DNA of 20,826 nucleotides from an uncultured bacterium (GTDB taxonomy: Bacteria; Bacteroidota; Bacteroidia; Bacteroidales; Bacteroidaceae): contig CAJMQT010000027.1 in assembly GCA_905215655.1 (NCBI GenBank), positions 1-20,826 on the forward strand. Reading direction: 5' to 3'. The position numbers and the translations under genes are program-made. Within the stretch, counting starts at the first letter, position 1. The number at the start of each line of letters is the position of its first letter. Shown piece by piece: positions 6,604 through 13,411 of this stretch. Under the pieces are notes generated by a model. It was not told the DNA's origin, did not search any database, and saw only the letters and a list, made by a program, of their open reading frames with translations.

Positions 6604-7725
6604 ATGATAACAAGCGAACAGTTGAAAGATGTGATGGAGCGCGCCGACGCGTTGCACCGCTATCTCGATATTGACAAGAAGAAAATAGAGTTCGAAGAGG
6701 AACAGTTACGCACTCAGGCGCCCGACTTCTGGGATGATCCCAAGCGGGCACAGGAGCAGATGAAGAAGGTGAAAGGCATCCAGCGATGGATCGACGGATA
6801 TAAAGAGGTGCGCACATGTGCCGACGAATTGCAGCTCGCCTTCGACTTCTATCACGACGAAATGGTGACCGAAGAGGAGGTGGACGCCGACTATGCCAAG
6901 GCGATAGGCGCCATTGAAGACCTTGAATTGAAGAATATGCTCCGCCAGAAGGAGGACCCCATGGACTGCGTTCTCAAAATAAACAGCGGCGCCGGAGGCA
7001 CGGAGAGCCAGGATTGGGCGCAGATGCTGATGCGAATGTATATGCGATGGGCCGAGGCAAACGGGCATAAAGTCACCGTGAGCGACCTTCAAGAGGGCGA
7101 CGAGGCTGGCATAAAGAGCGTCACAATGGAGATAGAAGGCGGTGAATATGCCTACGGATACCTGAAAAGCGAGAACGGAGTGCACCGTCTTGTGCGTGTC
7201 TCGCCGTTCAACGCGCAGGGCAAACGCATGACAAGTTTTGCCTCGGTGTTCGTCTCTCCGCTGGTAGACGACACGATAGAGGTTTACGTCGACCCCTCGA
7301 AAATCAGCTGGGACCTCTTCCGTTCGGGAGGTGCCGGCGGACAGAACGTCAACAAGGTGGAGACGGGAGTGCGCCTCCGCTACCAATATACCGACCCTGA
7401 CACGGGCGAAGAAGAGGAAATCCTCATCGAGAACACAGAGAGCCGTAAGCAGCTGGAGAACCGAAACAACGCCATGCGACTGCTCAAATCGCAACTCTAC
7501 GACCGTGCCATGAAGAAGCGTCTCGAAGCTCAGGCAAAGATAGAGGCAGGCAAGAAGAAGATAGAGTGGGGCAGTCAGATAAGGAGTTATGTGTTCGACG
7601 ACCGCCGCGTAAAGGACCATCGGACAAACTATCAGACGTCAGACGTCGATGCGGTGATGGACGGAAAGATCGACGGATTTATCAAAGCATACCTCATGGA
7701 GTTCCCCGTCAATGACGAGGAATAA
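6604..7725 (+). CDS. prfB: Peptide chain release factor 2 (no programmed frameshift)
   Basis: RF2 reads UGA and UAA stop codons and triggers peptidyl-tRNA hydrolysis on the ribosome. The 373-residue protein has the stop-codon-reading tripeptide SPF (200-202) and the catalytic GGQ (245-247). It also has the C-terminal block IEWGSQIRSYVFDDRRVKDH seen in Bacteroidetes RF2. It reads straight through: at the site where many bacteria have CTT TGA C and need a +1 frameshift, this gene has TAT CTC GAT (about 6661-6669), so autoregulatory frameshifting is absent. It follows the acyl-CoA synthetase by 78 nt. No clear promoter is visible, so co-transcription is possible. Confidence 0.96.
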   Translation: MITSEQLKDVMERADALHRYLDIDKKKIEFEEEQLRTQAPDFWDDPKRAQEQMKKVKGIQRWIDGYKEVRTCADELQLAFDFYHDEMVTEEEVDADYAKAIGAIEDLELKNMLRQKEDPMDCVLKINSGAGGTESQDWAQMLMRMYMRWAEANGHKVTVSDLQEGDEAGIKSVTMEIEGGEYAYGYLKSENGVHRLVRVSPFNAQGKRMTSFASVFVSPLVDDTIEVYVDPSKISWDLFRSGGAGGQNVNKVETGVRLRYQYTDPDTGEEEEILIENTESRKQLENRNNAMRLLKSQLYDRAMKKRLEAQAKIEAGKKKIEWGSQIRSYVFDDRRVKDHRTNYQTSDVDAVMDGKIDGFIKAYLMEFPVNDEE

Positions 7726-7741
7726 GAAAGACAGAAGTCCG

Positions 7742-7833
7742 GAAGTGTGGAAGTACAGGACTACTGACAAATATTTATATTCATAAAATTATGAACTTGA
7801 TTGACGATACGTTTGTCTGTACTTCTTCACTTC
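7742..7833. repeat. Imperfect inverted repeat downstream of prfB
   Basis: GAAGTGTGGAAGTACAG (7742-7758) pairs with CTGTACTTCTTCACTTC (7817-7833) at 15 of 17 positions around a 58-nt loop. The right arm is part of the dispersed element also found at 99-150. In RNA the structure could mark the 3' end of the prfB transcript, but no T-run follows it. Confidence 0.55.
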
Positions 7834-7859
7834 TGTACTTCAATACTCCAAGATAATAA
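7812..7859. repeat. Dispersed intergenic repeat, copy B
   Basis: The segment TTTGTCTGTACTTCTTCACT and what follows it matches copy A at 99-150, with small length differences. It lies between prfB and the small membrane protein gene. Confidence 0.55.
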
Positions 7860-7878
7860 CCTTTAAAACAAAATAACT

Positions 7879-8022
7879 ATGAGTCAGAAAAGCAAAGTGC
7901 GCAAGGCAAAACGCGAAGCGCAGCAGGAAAAACAGGCAAAACAGGTGATAACATGGATTTTCTCCGCACTTATTCTGTTTGCGTTGATATTTCTTATCGT
8001 TTCCATGATCAACCAAATGTAG
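7879..8022 (+). CDS. Small basic single-pass membrane protein (47 residues)
   Basis: ATG at 7879 opens 47 codons ending in TAG (8020-8022). The first 22 residues are strongly basic and polar (MSQKSKVRKAKREAQQEKQ). They are followed by one hydrophobic segment, about 23-43 (VITWIFSALILFALIFLIVSM), so an N-in, single-span protein is likely. The stop is one base before the ATG of the CYTH gene, so translation is probably coupled. The family is not recognised. Coding support comes from its fit between prfB and the CYTH gene, its clear topology and the tight spacing. It could act on a membrane partner, but nothing in the sequence shows which. Confidence 0.75.
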   Translation: MSQKSKVRKAKREAQQEKQAKQVITWIFSALILFALIFLIVSMINQM

Positions 8023-8023
8023 G

Positions 8024-8530
8024 ATGAGCGGCATCGAGACGGAACGCAAATTCCTTGTTCACAAAGACGGAGAGCGGTATAAGGCAATGGCGTACGACAG
8101 CAGTCGCATCTGCCAAGGCTACATTTGCAGCGCCCCGGGACGAAGTGTCAGGGTGCGGATACGTGGCGACAAGGGCTTTCTTACCATCAAAGGAGCTGCC
8201 GACGAGCGTGGAATGAGCCGCTATGAGTTTGAGAAGGAGATAACGCTCGATGAGGCTGAACAACTTATGAAGCTGTGTGAGCCGGGCTTGATAGACAAGA
8301 CCCGCTACCTCGTAAAGAGCGGACGCCACGTCTTTGAGGTGGATGAGTTCTACGGAAATAACGCCGGACTGGTGATTGCCGAGGTCGAATTGGAGAGCGA
8401 GGACGAGCCTTTCGACAAACCGGACTTCATCGGTGACGAGGTGACGGGCGACCGCCGTTTCTATAATTCATCGTTACGCAAACTGCCGTTCTGCCTCTGG
8501 CGCAACACCATTGCCGAGGAATATCGGTAA
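8024..8530 (+). CDS. CYTH domain protein (probable triphosphatase)
   Basis: CYTH proteins form a beta-barrel tunnel that binds triphosphates with divalent metals. Bacterial members are mostly inorganic triphosphatases, with some class IV adenylyl cyclases or thiamine triphosphatases. The 168-residue protein begins with the signature ExExK in IETERKFLV (Glu5, Glu7, Lys9). Alternating basic and acidic strand motifs follow, such as VRVRIRGDKGFLTIKG (about 42-57), YEFEKEI, KTRYLV and FEVDEFYG, then VIAEVELESEDE. These supply the tunnel Arg/Lys and Glu residues. It starts one base after the 47-residue membrane protein gene. The actual substrate is not decided by sequence. Inorganic triphosphate is the default inference. 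Confidence 0.88.
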   Translation: MSGIETERKFLVHKDGERYKAMAYDSSRICQGYICSAPGRSVRVRIRGDKGFLTIKGAADERGMSRYEFEKEITLDEAEQLMKLCEPGLIDKTRYLVKSGRHVFEVDEFYGNNAGLVIAEVELESEDEPFDKPDFIGDEVTGDRRFYNSSLRKLPFCLWRNTIAEEYR

Positions 8531-8545
8531 CAAATCAAGCATTTA

Positions 8546-8690
8546 TTGAATTAAGAATTAAGAGTTAAGAATTAAGAAAATGTGCTTTTGGAAATTAAGA
8601 ATTAAGAGTTAAGAATTAAGAAAATATGCTTTGAGGAGTATTACAACCTTGCATGTTTTCTTAATTCTTAACTCTTAATTCTTAATTCAA
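8546..8690. repeat. Heptamer-built inverted repeat between convergent genes
   Basis: The arms 8546-8580 and 8656-8690 are perfect reverse complements over 35 bp, made of AATTAAG/AGTTAAG heptamers. A third, direct copy lies at 8593-8624. The right arm includes the stop codon of the VanZ-like gene. Placed between the ends of the convergent CYTH and VanZ-like genes, the hairpin would end transcripts from both sides, with A/T-rich flanks resembling a bidirectional terminator. That role is inferred. Confidence 0.88.
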
Positions 8691-9079
8691 TGAGTTCTTA
8701 ATTTCCAAATGTATACCGTTCCTGCGATGAGAGGCAGCGTGGCACCCAGCGTGTTGGCTGCAAAGTCAAGCCAGTCGCCGCTCCGTCGTCCTCCCGTACA
8801 ATATTCTTGAAGCAGCTCGATGAGTCCGCTCATCAGCACGGGTGCCAGCCATGCCCAGACGAAAAGACGTAGACGACATGCCCGCTTATGGCGGCGCAGA
8901 TACTCAAACCATATCACCGAGCACGTGCCGGCGTACATTACGATGTGCGTCCATTTGTCTACGAACGCCACATTGTCCAGCGGCGTGTGCGGCGGAGTGC
9001 AGAAACAGAGTATCCATATAAGGACGATGCAAGCACACGAAAATGGGTATTTGGATGATAATTTGCTGTTAAAAACCAT
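8687..9079 (-). CDS. VanZ-like membrane protein
   Basis: VanZ-family proteins are small polytopic membrane proteins. VanZ itself gives low-level teicoplanin resistance by an unclear route, and most chromosomal members have no known function. Starting at ATG 9079 the protein has 130 residues and about four membrane segments. The family signatures are VDKWTHIVMYAG (40-51) and the acidic/Asn motif SGLIELLQEYCTGGRRSGDW, followed by LDFAANTLGA (84-113). The frame is open up to 9130, but a -7 element at 9100-9107 would place the transcript start near 9093, so the shorter form is preferred. The last codons overlap the inverted repeat at 8656-8690. It is a single gene, convergent with the CYTH gene and divergent from the first symporter. 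Confidence 0.85.
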   Translation of the reverse strand: MVFNSKLSSKYPFSCACIVLIWILCFCTPPHTPLDNVAFVDKWTHIVMYAGTCSVIWFEYLRRHKRACRLRLFVWAWLAPVLMSGLIELLQEYCTGGRRSGDWLDFAANTLGATLPLIAGTVYIWKLRTH

Positions 9080-9092
9080 ATTTTGTTTTACT

Positions 9093-9127
9093 TTTGATGC
9101 AAAAGTAGGATAATTTTTATAATTTTG
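9093..9127 (+). promoter_or_regulatory. Possible promoter of the symporter genes
   Basis: TAATTTTG at 9120-9127 fits the -7 pattern. The nearest TTTG (9093-9096) is 23 nt upstream, longer than the usual 19-21. It overlaps the divergent VanZ-like promoter, and the start codon follows at 9173. Confidence 0.35.
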
Positions 9128-9131
9128 CAAC
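9100..9131 (-). promoter_or_regulatory. Promoter of the VanZ-like gene
   Basis: On the minus strand, GTTG (9131-9128) and TACTTTTG (9107-9100) are 20 nt apart. The -7 box matches TAnnTTTG and the upstream box has one mismatch. It supports the ATG at 9079 over the longer open frame. Confidence 0.6.
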
Positions 9132-9172
9132 TAATTTATTGGTAAACAGCAAATAACGAACAGCAATACAAG

Positions 9173-10534
9173 ATGACTCAGTTTGAAAGAGCAAACTTCG
9201 GGAGCAAGCTTGGCATTATCCTTGCAACGGCGGGTTCTTCGGTAGGTTTGGGCAACGTGTGGCGCTTCCCTTACATGGCGGGAGAGCACGGCGGAGCCGC
9301 TTTTATCTTATTATATATAGGTTGTGTGCTTATCCTCGGCATTCCGTGCATGGTCAGTGAGTTTATAATCGGACGCCGTGCGGCTTCCAATACGGCACGC
9401 GCTTACCGCAGTCTGTCGCAAGGCACGCCGTGGATGCTGGTCGGCTATTTAGGCGTACTTACCGGCTTTCTTATCACCGGCTATTATGCTGTTGTCTCGG
9501 GATGGTGCTTTCAATACGTCTACGCCTCCCTTTTAGGACATCTCAACGGCTCGCCCGAGTTCTTTACGAGCTATTTTGACGCTTTTGAGAAAGACCCGTT
9601 CAAGCCTGTCTTTTGGACGGTAATATTTCTTCTTGTCACCCATTTCGTTATTGTCCGCGGTGTCCGCGGCGGCATTGAGAAAGCGTCCAAGCTGCTTATG
9701 CCCATTCTTTTCATCCTCCTTCTTGTCCTTGTGGTGTCTTCCTGCATGCTTCCCGATGCGATGAAGGGCGTCAACTTCCTTTTCAAACCTGATTTCTCAG
9801 AAGTCAACGCCGATGTCTTTCTCGGCGCTCTGGGGCAAGCGTTTTACTCGTTGAGTATCGGAATGGGCTGCCTTTGCACCTATGCGTCATATTTCAACAG
9901 GCAGACCAACCTGATGAAGTCGGCTGTTCAAATCAGCGTTATCGACTCGGTGGTGGCTGTCCTTGCAGGTCTGATGATTTTTCCGGCGGCATTCTCCGTT
10001 GGCATAAGTCCCGATTCGGGCCCTTCTTTGGTGTTCATCACTCTGCCAAACGTCTTCACCCGTGCCTTTGCCGGCATGCCCCTCTTGGGCTATATCGTGG
10101 CACTCGGCTTCTACGCCCTGCTCGCTTTGGCGGCTCTTACGTCGCTTATCTCGCTGCACGAGGTAAGCACCGCCTTCGTGCAGGAAGAGCTGCGCACCAC
10201 CCGCAAGCGTGCCGCCACGCTCATTACCGTGGTCTGCTCCGTGATAGGAGCCGTCTGTTCGCTGTCCCTCGGCAAGTGGGATTTCGTTCAAGTGTTTGGC
10301 AAGTCGCTGTTCGACTTCCTTGATTTTTTCACCGGACAGATAATGTTGCCCGTCGGCGGTTTCCTCACCTGCCTGTTCGTAGGGTGGTACTTGCCGCATA
10401 AGATAGTGCGCGACGAGTTCACCAACTACGGCACCCTGCGTGGCAGATTGTTTCATACCTACCTCTTCTGTATGAAATATGTGTGCCCCGTCTGCATCCT
10501 TCTGATATTCCTTCATCAGTTCGGACTGATATAA
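9173..10534 (+). CDS. NSS-family sodium:amino acid symporter, copy 1
   Basis: This is a LeuT-fold transporter of the neurotransmitter:sodium symporter family, bringing in an amino acid or related amine with Na+. The 453-residue protein has about 11 membrane segments, as in many prokaryotic members. TM1 carries VGLGNVWRFPYMAG (about 24-37), the unwound, Na+- and substrate-binding stretch. TM6 has GQAFYSLSIGMG, and TM8 has ALTSLISLHE, with the Ser/Thr residues used for sodium sites. The next gene is a paralogue of exactly the same length. The substrate is not readable from sequence by eye. Tyrosine and tryptophan carriers are known in related short forms. Confidence 0.93.
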   Translation: MTQFERANFGSKLGIILATAGSSVGLGNVWRFPYMAGEHGGAAFILLYIGCVLILGIPCMVSEFIIGRRAASNTARAYRSLSQGTPWMLVGYLGVLTGFLITGYYAVVSGWCFQYVYASLLGHLNGSPEFFTSYFDAFEKDPFKPVFWTVIFLLVTHFVIVRGVRGGIEKASKLLMPILFILLLVLVVSSCMLPDAMKGVNFLFKPDFSEVNADVFLGALGQAFYSLSIGMGCLCTYASYFNRQTNLMKSAVQISVIDSVVAVLAGLMIFPAAFSVGISPDSGPSLVFITLPNVFTRAFAGMPLLGYIVALGFYALLALAALTSLISLHEVSTAFVQEELRTTRKRAATLITVVCSVIGAVCSLSLGKWDFVQVFGKSLFDFLDFFTGQIMLPVGGFLTCLFVGWYLPHKIVRDEFTNYGTLRGRLFHTYLFCMKYVCPVCILLIFLHQFGLI

Positions 10535-10594
10535 TCAGCGTTTTTCCGGACCGTATAAAATCATCATTTTCAGGTAAAACATCAATTTCTTATC

Positions 10595-11956
10595 ATGCAA
10601 AACAACGACAGAGCAAACTTCGGCAGCCGCATCGGCGTGGTTCTTGCCACGGCTGGTTCGGCGGTGGGGCTGGGCAACGTGTGGCGGTTTCCATACATGG
10701 CGGGTAACGACGGCGGAGCCGCCTTCATCCTGATTTACATCGCCTGCGTGCTGTTTCTCGGCATTCCAGGCATGATCGCCGAGTTTGTGGTGGGTCGAAA
10801 TTCCGCCGCCAACGCCGCGCGCAGCTATCGCAAGCTGTCCAAACGTCGGTATTGGGGCGTCACGGGCTACCTCGGTGTGCTTACGTCGATGATGATTTTA
10901 GGCTTTTACGCCGTGGTGGCCGGCTGGTGCTTGCAATACCTTTTCACGTCGCTTGCAGGCGGGCTGCACGGTGGAAAGGATCAGGCGATACAATACTTCG
11001 CCGACTTCTCGTCCGACCCTTGGCGCCCGTCGCTTATGGCTGTGGCGTTTATCCTGATTACTCATTACATCGTTGCACGCGGCATACGCAACGGAATAGA
11101 GAAGGCGGCAAAGCTGATGATGCCTGCACTGTTCATCCTTCTGCTTGTCATCGTCGGCGCCTCGTGCTCTCTTCCGGGAGCGTGGAAGGGTGTGGAGTTT
11201 CTCTTCAAGCCCGATTTTTCAAAGATAACACATAATGTGATGCTCGATGCGCTGGGTCAGGCGTTCTTCTCTTTGAGTCTCGGAACGGCGTGTCTGTGCA
11301 CCTACGCATCGTATTTCGACCGTAAGACCAACCTCGGCAAGTCTGCCGTAAGTATCGCTCTGATCGACATGTTTGTGGCAGTTCTTGCGGGACTGATGAT
11401 TTTTCCGGCGGCGTTCTCCGTCGGAGTGAGTCCCGACTCCGGTCCCTCGCTGATCTTCATCACCCTGCCCAACGTCTTTGCTCAGGCATTCTCGGGCGTT
11501 CCTTTGTTGGGTTATGTCATTTCGGTGCTCTTTTATGCCCTTATGGCACTTGCTGCCCTGACGTCCACAATCTCGATGCACGAGATAGGCACGGCGTTCT
11601 TTCATGAAGAATTGAAGGTGTCACGCAGAGCCGGAGCCTGCATCGTGACAACCATCTGTTGCGTTATTGCCGTGCTGTGCTCGCTCTCTCTGGGCGCCGT
11701 CGACGGACTTACGCTTATCGGACGGACGCTGATGGACGCCTTCGACTTCCTCACCGCGCAGATACTTCTGCCCCTCGGCAGTTTCCTTACCTGCCTCTTT
11801 GTGGGCTGGCACATATCCCGTCGCGTTGCCTACCATGAGTTTACAAACCATGCCACGCTGCCCGACACGCTCTTCCGCCTGTGGTTCTTCGCCGTAAGAT
11901 TTATCTGTCCGGCGGCTATCGCGGCAATATTCCTGCATCAGTTCGGCGTGATCTGA
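10595..11956 (+). CDS. NSS-family sodium:amino acid symporter, copy 2
   Basis: A second 453-residue NSS transporter begins 60 nt after the first. It shares colinear blocks throughout: VGLGNVWRFPYMAGNDGG in TM1, GQAFFSLSLGTACLCTYASY in TM6, LIFITLPNVFAQAFSG and ALTSTISMHEIGTAF in TM8. The equal length and about 60% identity by eye indicate an old tandem duplication. Differences near the binding site (YSLSIGMG in copy 1, FSLSLGTA here) could mean different substrates or affinities. No consensus promoter is seen in the 60-nt gap, so co-transcription is likely. A short stem, ACGGCT/AGCCGT (11968-11993), follows the gene. Confidence 0.93.
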   Translation: MQNNDRANFGSRIGVVLATAGSAVGLGNVWRFPYMAGNDGGAAFILIYIACVLFLGIPGMIAEFVVGRNSAANAARSYRKLSKRRYWGVTGYLGVLTSMMILGFYAVVAGWCLQYLFTSLAGGLHGGKDQAIQYFADFSSDPWRPSLMAVAFILITHYIVARGIRNGIEKAAKLMMPALFILLLVIVGASCSLPGAWKGVEFLFKPDFSKITHNVMLDALGQAFFSLSLGTACLCTYASYFDRKTNLGKSAVSIALIDMFVAVLAGLMIFPAAFSVGVSPDSGPSLIFITLPNVFAQAFSGVPLLGYVISVLFYALMALAALTSTISMHEIGTAFFHEELKVSRRAGACIVTTICCVIAVLCSLSLGAVDGLTLIGRTLMDAFDFLTAQILLPLGSFLTCLFVGWHISRRVAYHEFTNHATLPDTLFRLWFFAVRFICPAAIAAIFLHQFGVI

Positions 11957-12007
11957 CGCACGGCGGGACGGCTCTATTGTTTAAAACAGCCGTAAACCTT
12001 GATACCG

Positions 12008-12901
12008 ATGAGAAACATTTTTTACATCCATCGCAACGACCGCCGCATCATGGCGCTGTCGATCGTCGTGTTGCTTGCCGCCGCCTGTGTCGTGCTGCTC
12101 GTCGGAAAGGGCGGTGACGGCGCTTCCGTAGCAACGCCGGACAGCGTCGGCATGGCGGCGAAAGACCGTTATATATACGTCGGCGACAGCACGTCGCACG
12201 TCTGTTATAGCGTCGAAGGGCGACAGACGGAGCTGTTTCCGTTCGACCCTAACACGGCGGACAGTACCGCATTGCTGCGCCTCGGTTTGCAGGAATGGCA
12301 GGTGCGGAGCATATACAAATACCGCTCGCATGGCGGAATATACCGCACCAAGGAGGATTTCGCCCGTCTTTACGGGCTTACCGCAGGGCAATACAGGGAG
12401 CTGGAACCATATATCCGCATCTCTGACGACTGCCGCCCGGCGGCTGAGATGGTGGCAACGGGGCATAAAAACCTGCACGTCCGCGATACCGTAAAATACC
12501 CTTTGAAACTTCATCCCGGCGAGCATGTGGCTCTCAACACCGCCGACACCACAACGCTTATGCGCGTTCCGGGCATCGGTCCTGCCTTTGCCAAGGCTAT
12601 AACGGCATACCGCGAGCGCCTCGGAGGTTACTATTCGACGGAACAACTCAAAGAGATTAACGGCTTTCCGCTTGCCGCCATGCCCTATTTTGTCGTCAAC
12701 GGCGAGCCGCTGCGCACCCTCGACCTTAACGAAATGACCCTCAGTCAGCTTCGGCGTCACCCTTATATCGGCTTTTATCAGGCAAAAACCATCGTCGAAC
12801 ACCGCCGCCTGCACGGCAGGATACAGTCGCTCAACGACCTCCGCCTGTATCGTGACTTCCCGCCGGAGGTTATCGAGCGGCTGAGACATTATGTCAAGTA
12901 G
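12008..12901 (+). CDS. Membrane-anchored protein with three helix-hairpin-helix domains
   Basis: The 297-residue protein has a basic N-terminus, one membrane segment (about 15-33) and three ComEA-like helix-hairpin-helix units. They lie at about 79-137 (FDPNTADSTALLRLGL), 176-232 (LNTADTTTLMRVPGIGPAFA) and 238-295 (LDLNEMTLSQLRRHPYIG). Such repeats bind DNA backbones non-specifically. In ComEA one anchored unit captures incoming DNA in the periplasm. The topology here would place all three outside the inner membrane, so a DNA-uptake or DNA-binding role is possible but unproven. The frame is open to a TTG at 11999, and ATG 12008 is chosen as the start. The middle unit has the best hairpin Gly-x-Gly; the others are more degenerate. 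Confidence 0.85.
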   Translation: MRNIFYIHRNDRRIMALSIVVLLAAACVVLLVGKGGDGASVATPDSVGMAAKDRYIYVGDSTSHVCYSVEGRQTELFPFDPNTADSTALLRLGLQEWQVRSIYKYRSHGGIYRTKEDFARLYGLTAGQYRELEPYIRISDDCRPAAEMVATGHKNLHVRDTVKYPLKLHPGEHVALNTADTTTLMRVPGIGPAFAKAITAYRERLGGYYSTEQLKEINGFPLAAMPYFVVNGEPLRTLDLNEMTLSQLRRHPYIGFYQAKTIVEHRRLHGRIQSLNDLRLYRDFPPEVIERLRHYVK

Positions 12902-13014
12902 CGCGGATGAATATCCCCGTCAGTCACGCTCCTTCATTCTTGCCGTTTTGCTTACAATCTGTTATATTTCAAGACGTTTTCCTTACAGTTTTCATCGGCA
13001 AACCAACGTTTTCC

Positions 13015-13117
13015 AAAAGGCGGTCTTTCAGCGTGCAAAAGGCAAGCTTTCACCGTGTAAAAGGCGGTCTTTTGCAAGCTAAAAGGCTACCTTTTGAAAT
13101 TGAAAGTACGACCTTTC
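13015..13117. repeat. Second 22-bp-period palindrome array
   Basis: Units AAAAGGCGGTCTTTC, AAAAGGCAAGCTTTC, AAAAGGCGGTCTTTT and AAAAGGCTACCTTTT start at 13015, 13037, 13059 and 13081, exactly 22 bp apart. A diverged fifth unit (AAAGTACGACCTTTC) starts at 13103. The third unit is identical to unit 4 of the array at 3162-3264. The 7-nt spacers vary. Confidence 0.9.
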
Positions 13118-13255
13118 GGAATACTGCGGGATGCGGTGCTGATTTCGACAGACGGATGTCTGACAGGCAAATGAAGACCTGTATCTTTTTATAATAAAAG
13201 GAATGTAGGTATAAAAATAAGTAAAATGTATAAATGAAGTAAGAGCATTTATCCG

Positions 13256-13263
13256 TATTTTTG
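13256..13263 (+). promoter_or_regulatory. Possible -7 element of the iron-sulfur / Tat cluster
   Basis: TATTTTTG matches TAnnTTTG. The expected upstream box (AATG at 13233-13236) matches poorly. If used, the leader would be about 140 nt long, leaving room for leader-level control. Confidence 0.35.
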
Positions 13264-13411
13264 CATCCGTGATATTGTCGTTTTTTTGTTTAAGACGAAA
13301 TATTACGGTTCATATAAATTAGTATCAGTAAATAAGAGCAACCTTAATTCCTTCCCTCGGGGAGGCGCATGAGGGGCTTTGCTTAATATCCGATAAACAA
13401 ACAATGACATT

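Larger units (their letters stand above)
12902..13411. other. 510-base intergenic region
   Basis: No credible gene was seen here. It contains the second 22-bp-period palindrome array (13015-13117), a -7-like TATTTTTG at 13256-13263 and a long AT-rich leader before the iron-sulfur gene. A small hairpin-forming GC stretch lies near 13349-13366 (TCCC-TCG-GGGA core). Open frames crossing the array (from 12891 and 12907) encode only translated repeat and are not counted as genes. Confidence 0.7.

Noticed and set aside
6706..7620. 304-codon open frame antisense to prfB
   Set aside because: prfB is unmistakable on the other strand. The antisense frame is a codon-bias shadow without recognisable motifs.
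11968..11993. Intrinsic terminator after the second symporter
   Set aside because: The ACGGCT/AGCCGT stem is only 6 bp with a 14-nt loop and no T-run follows. It is too weak to call.
12891..13194. Overlapping ORFs (63 and 95 codons) after the helix-hairpin-helix gene
   Set aside because: Both run through the 22-bp palindrome array, and much of the predicted protein is just translated repeat. The same region opens in two frames, as expected for repeats rather than coding DNA.
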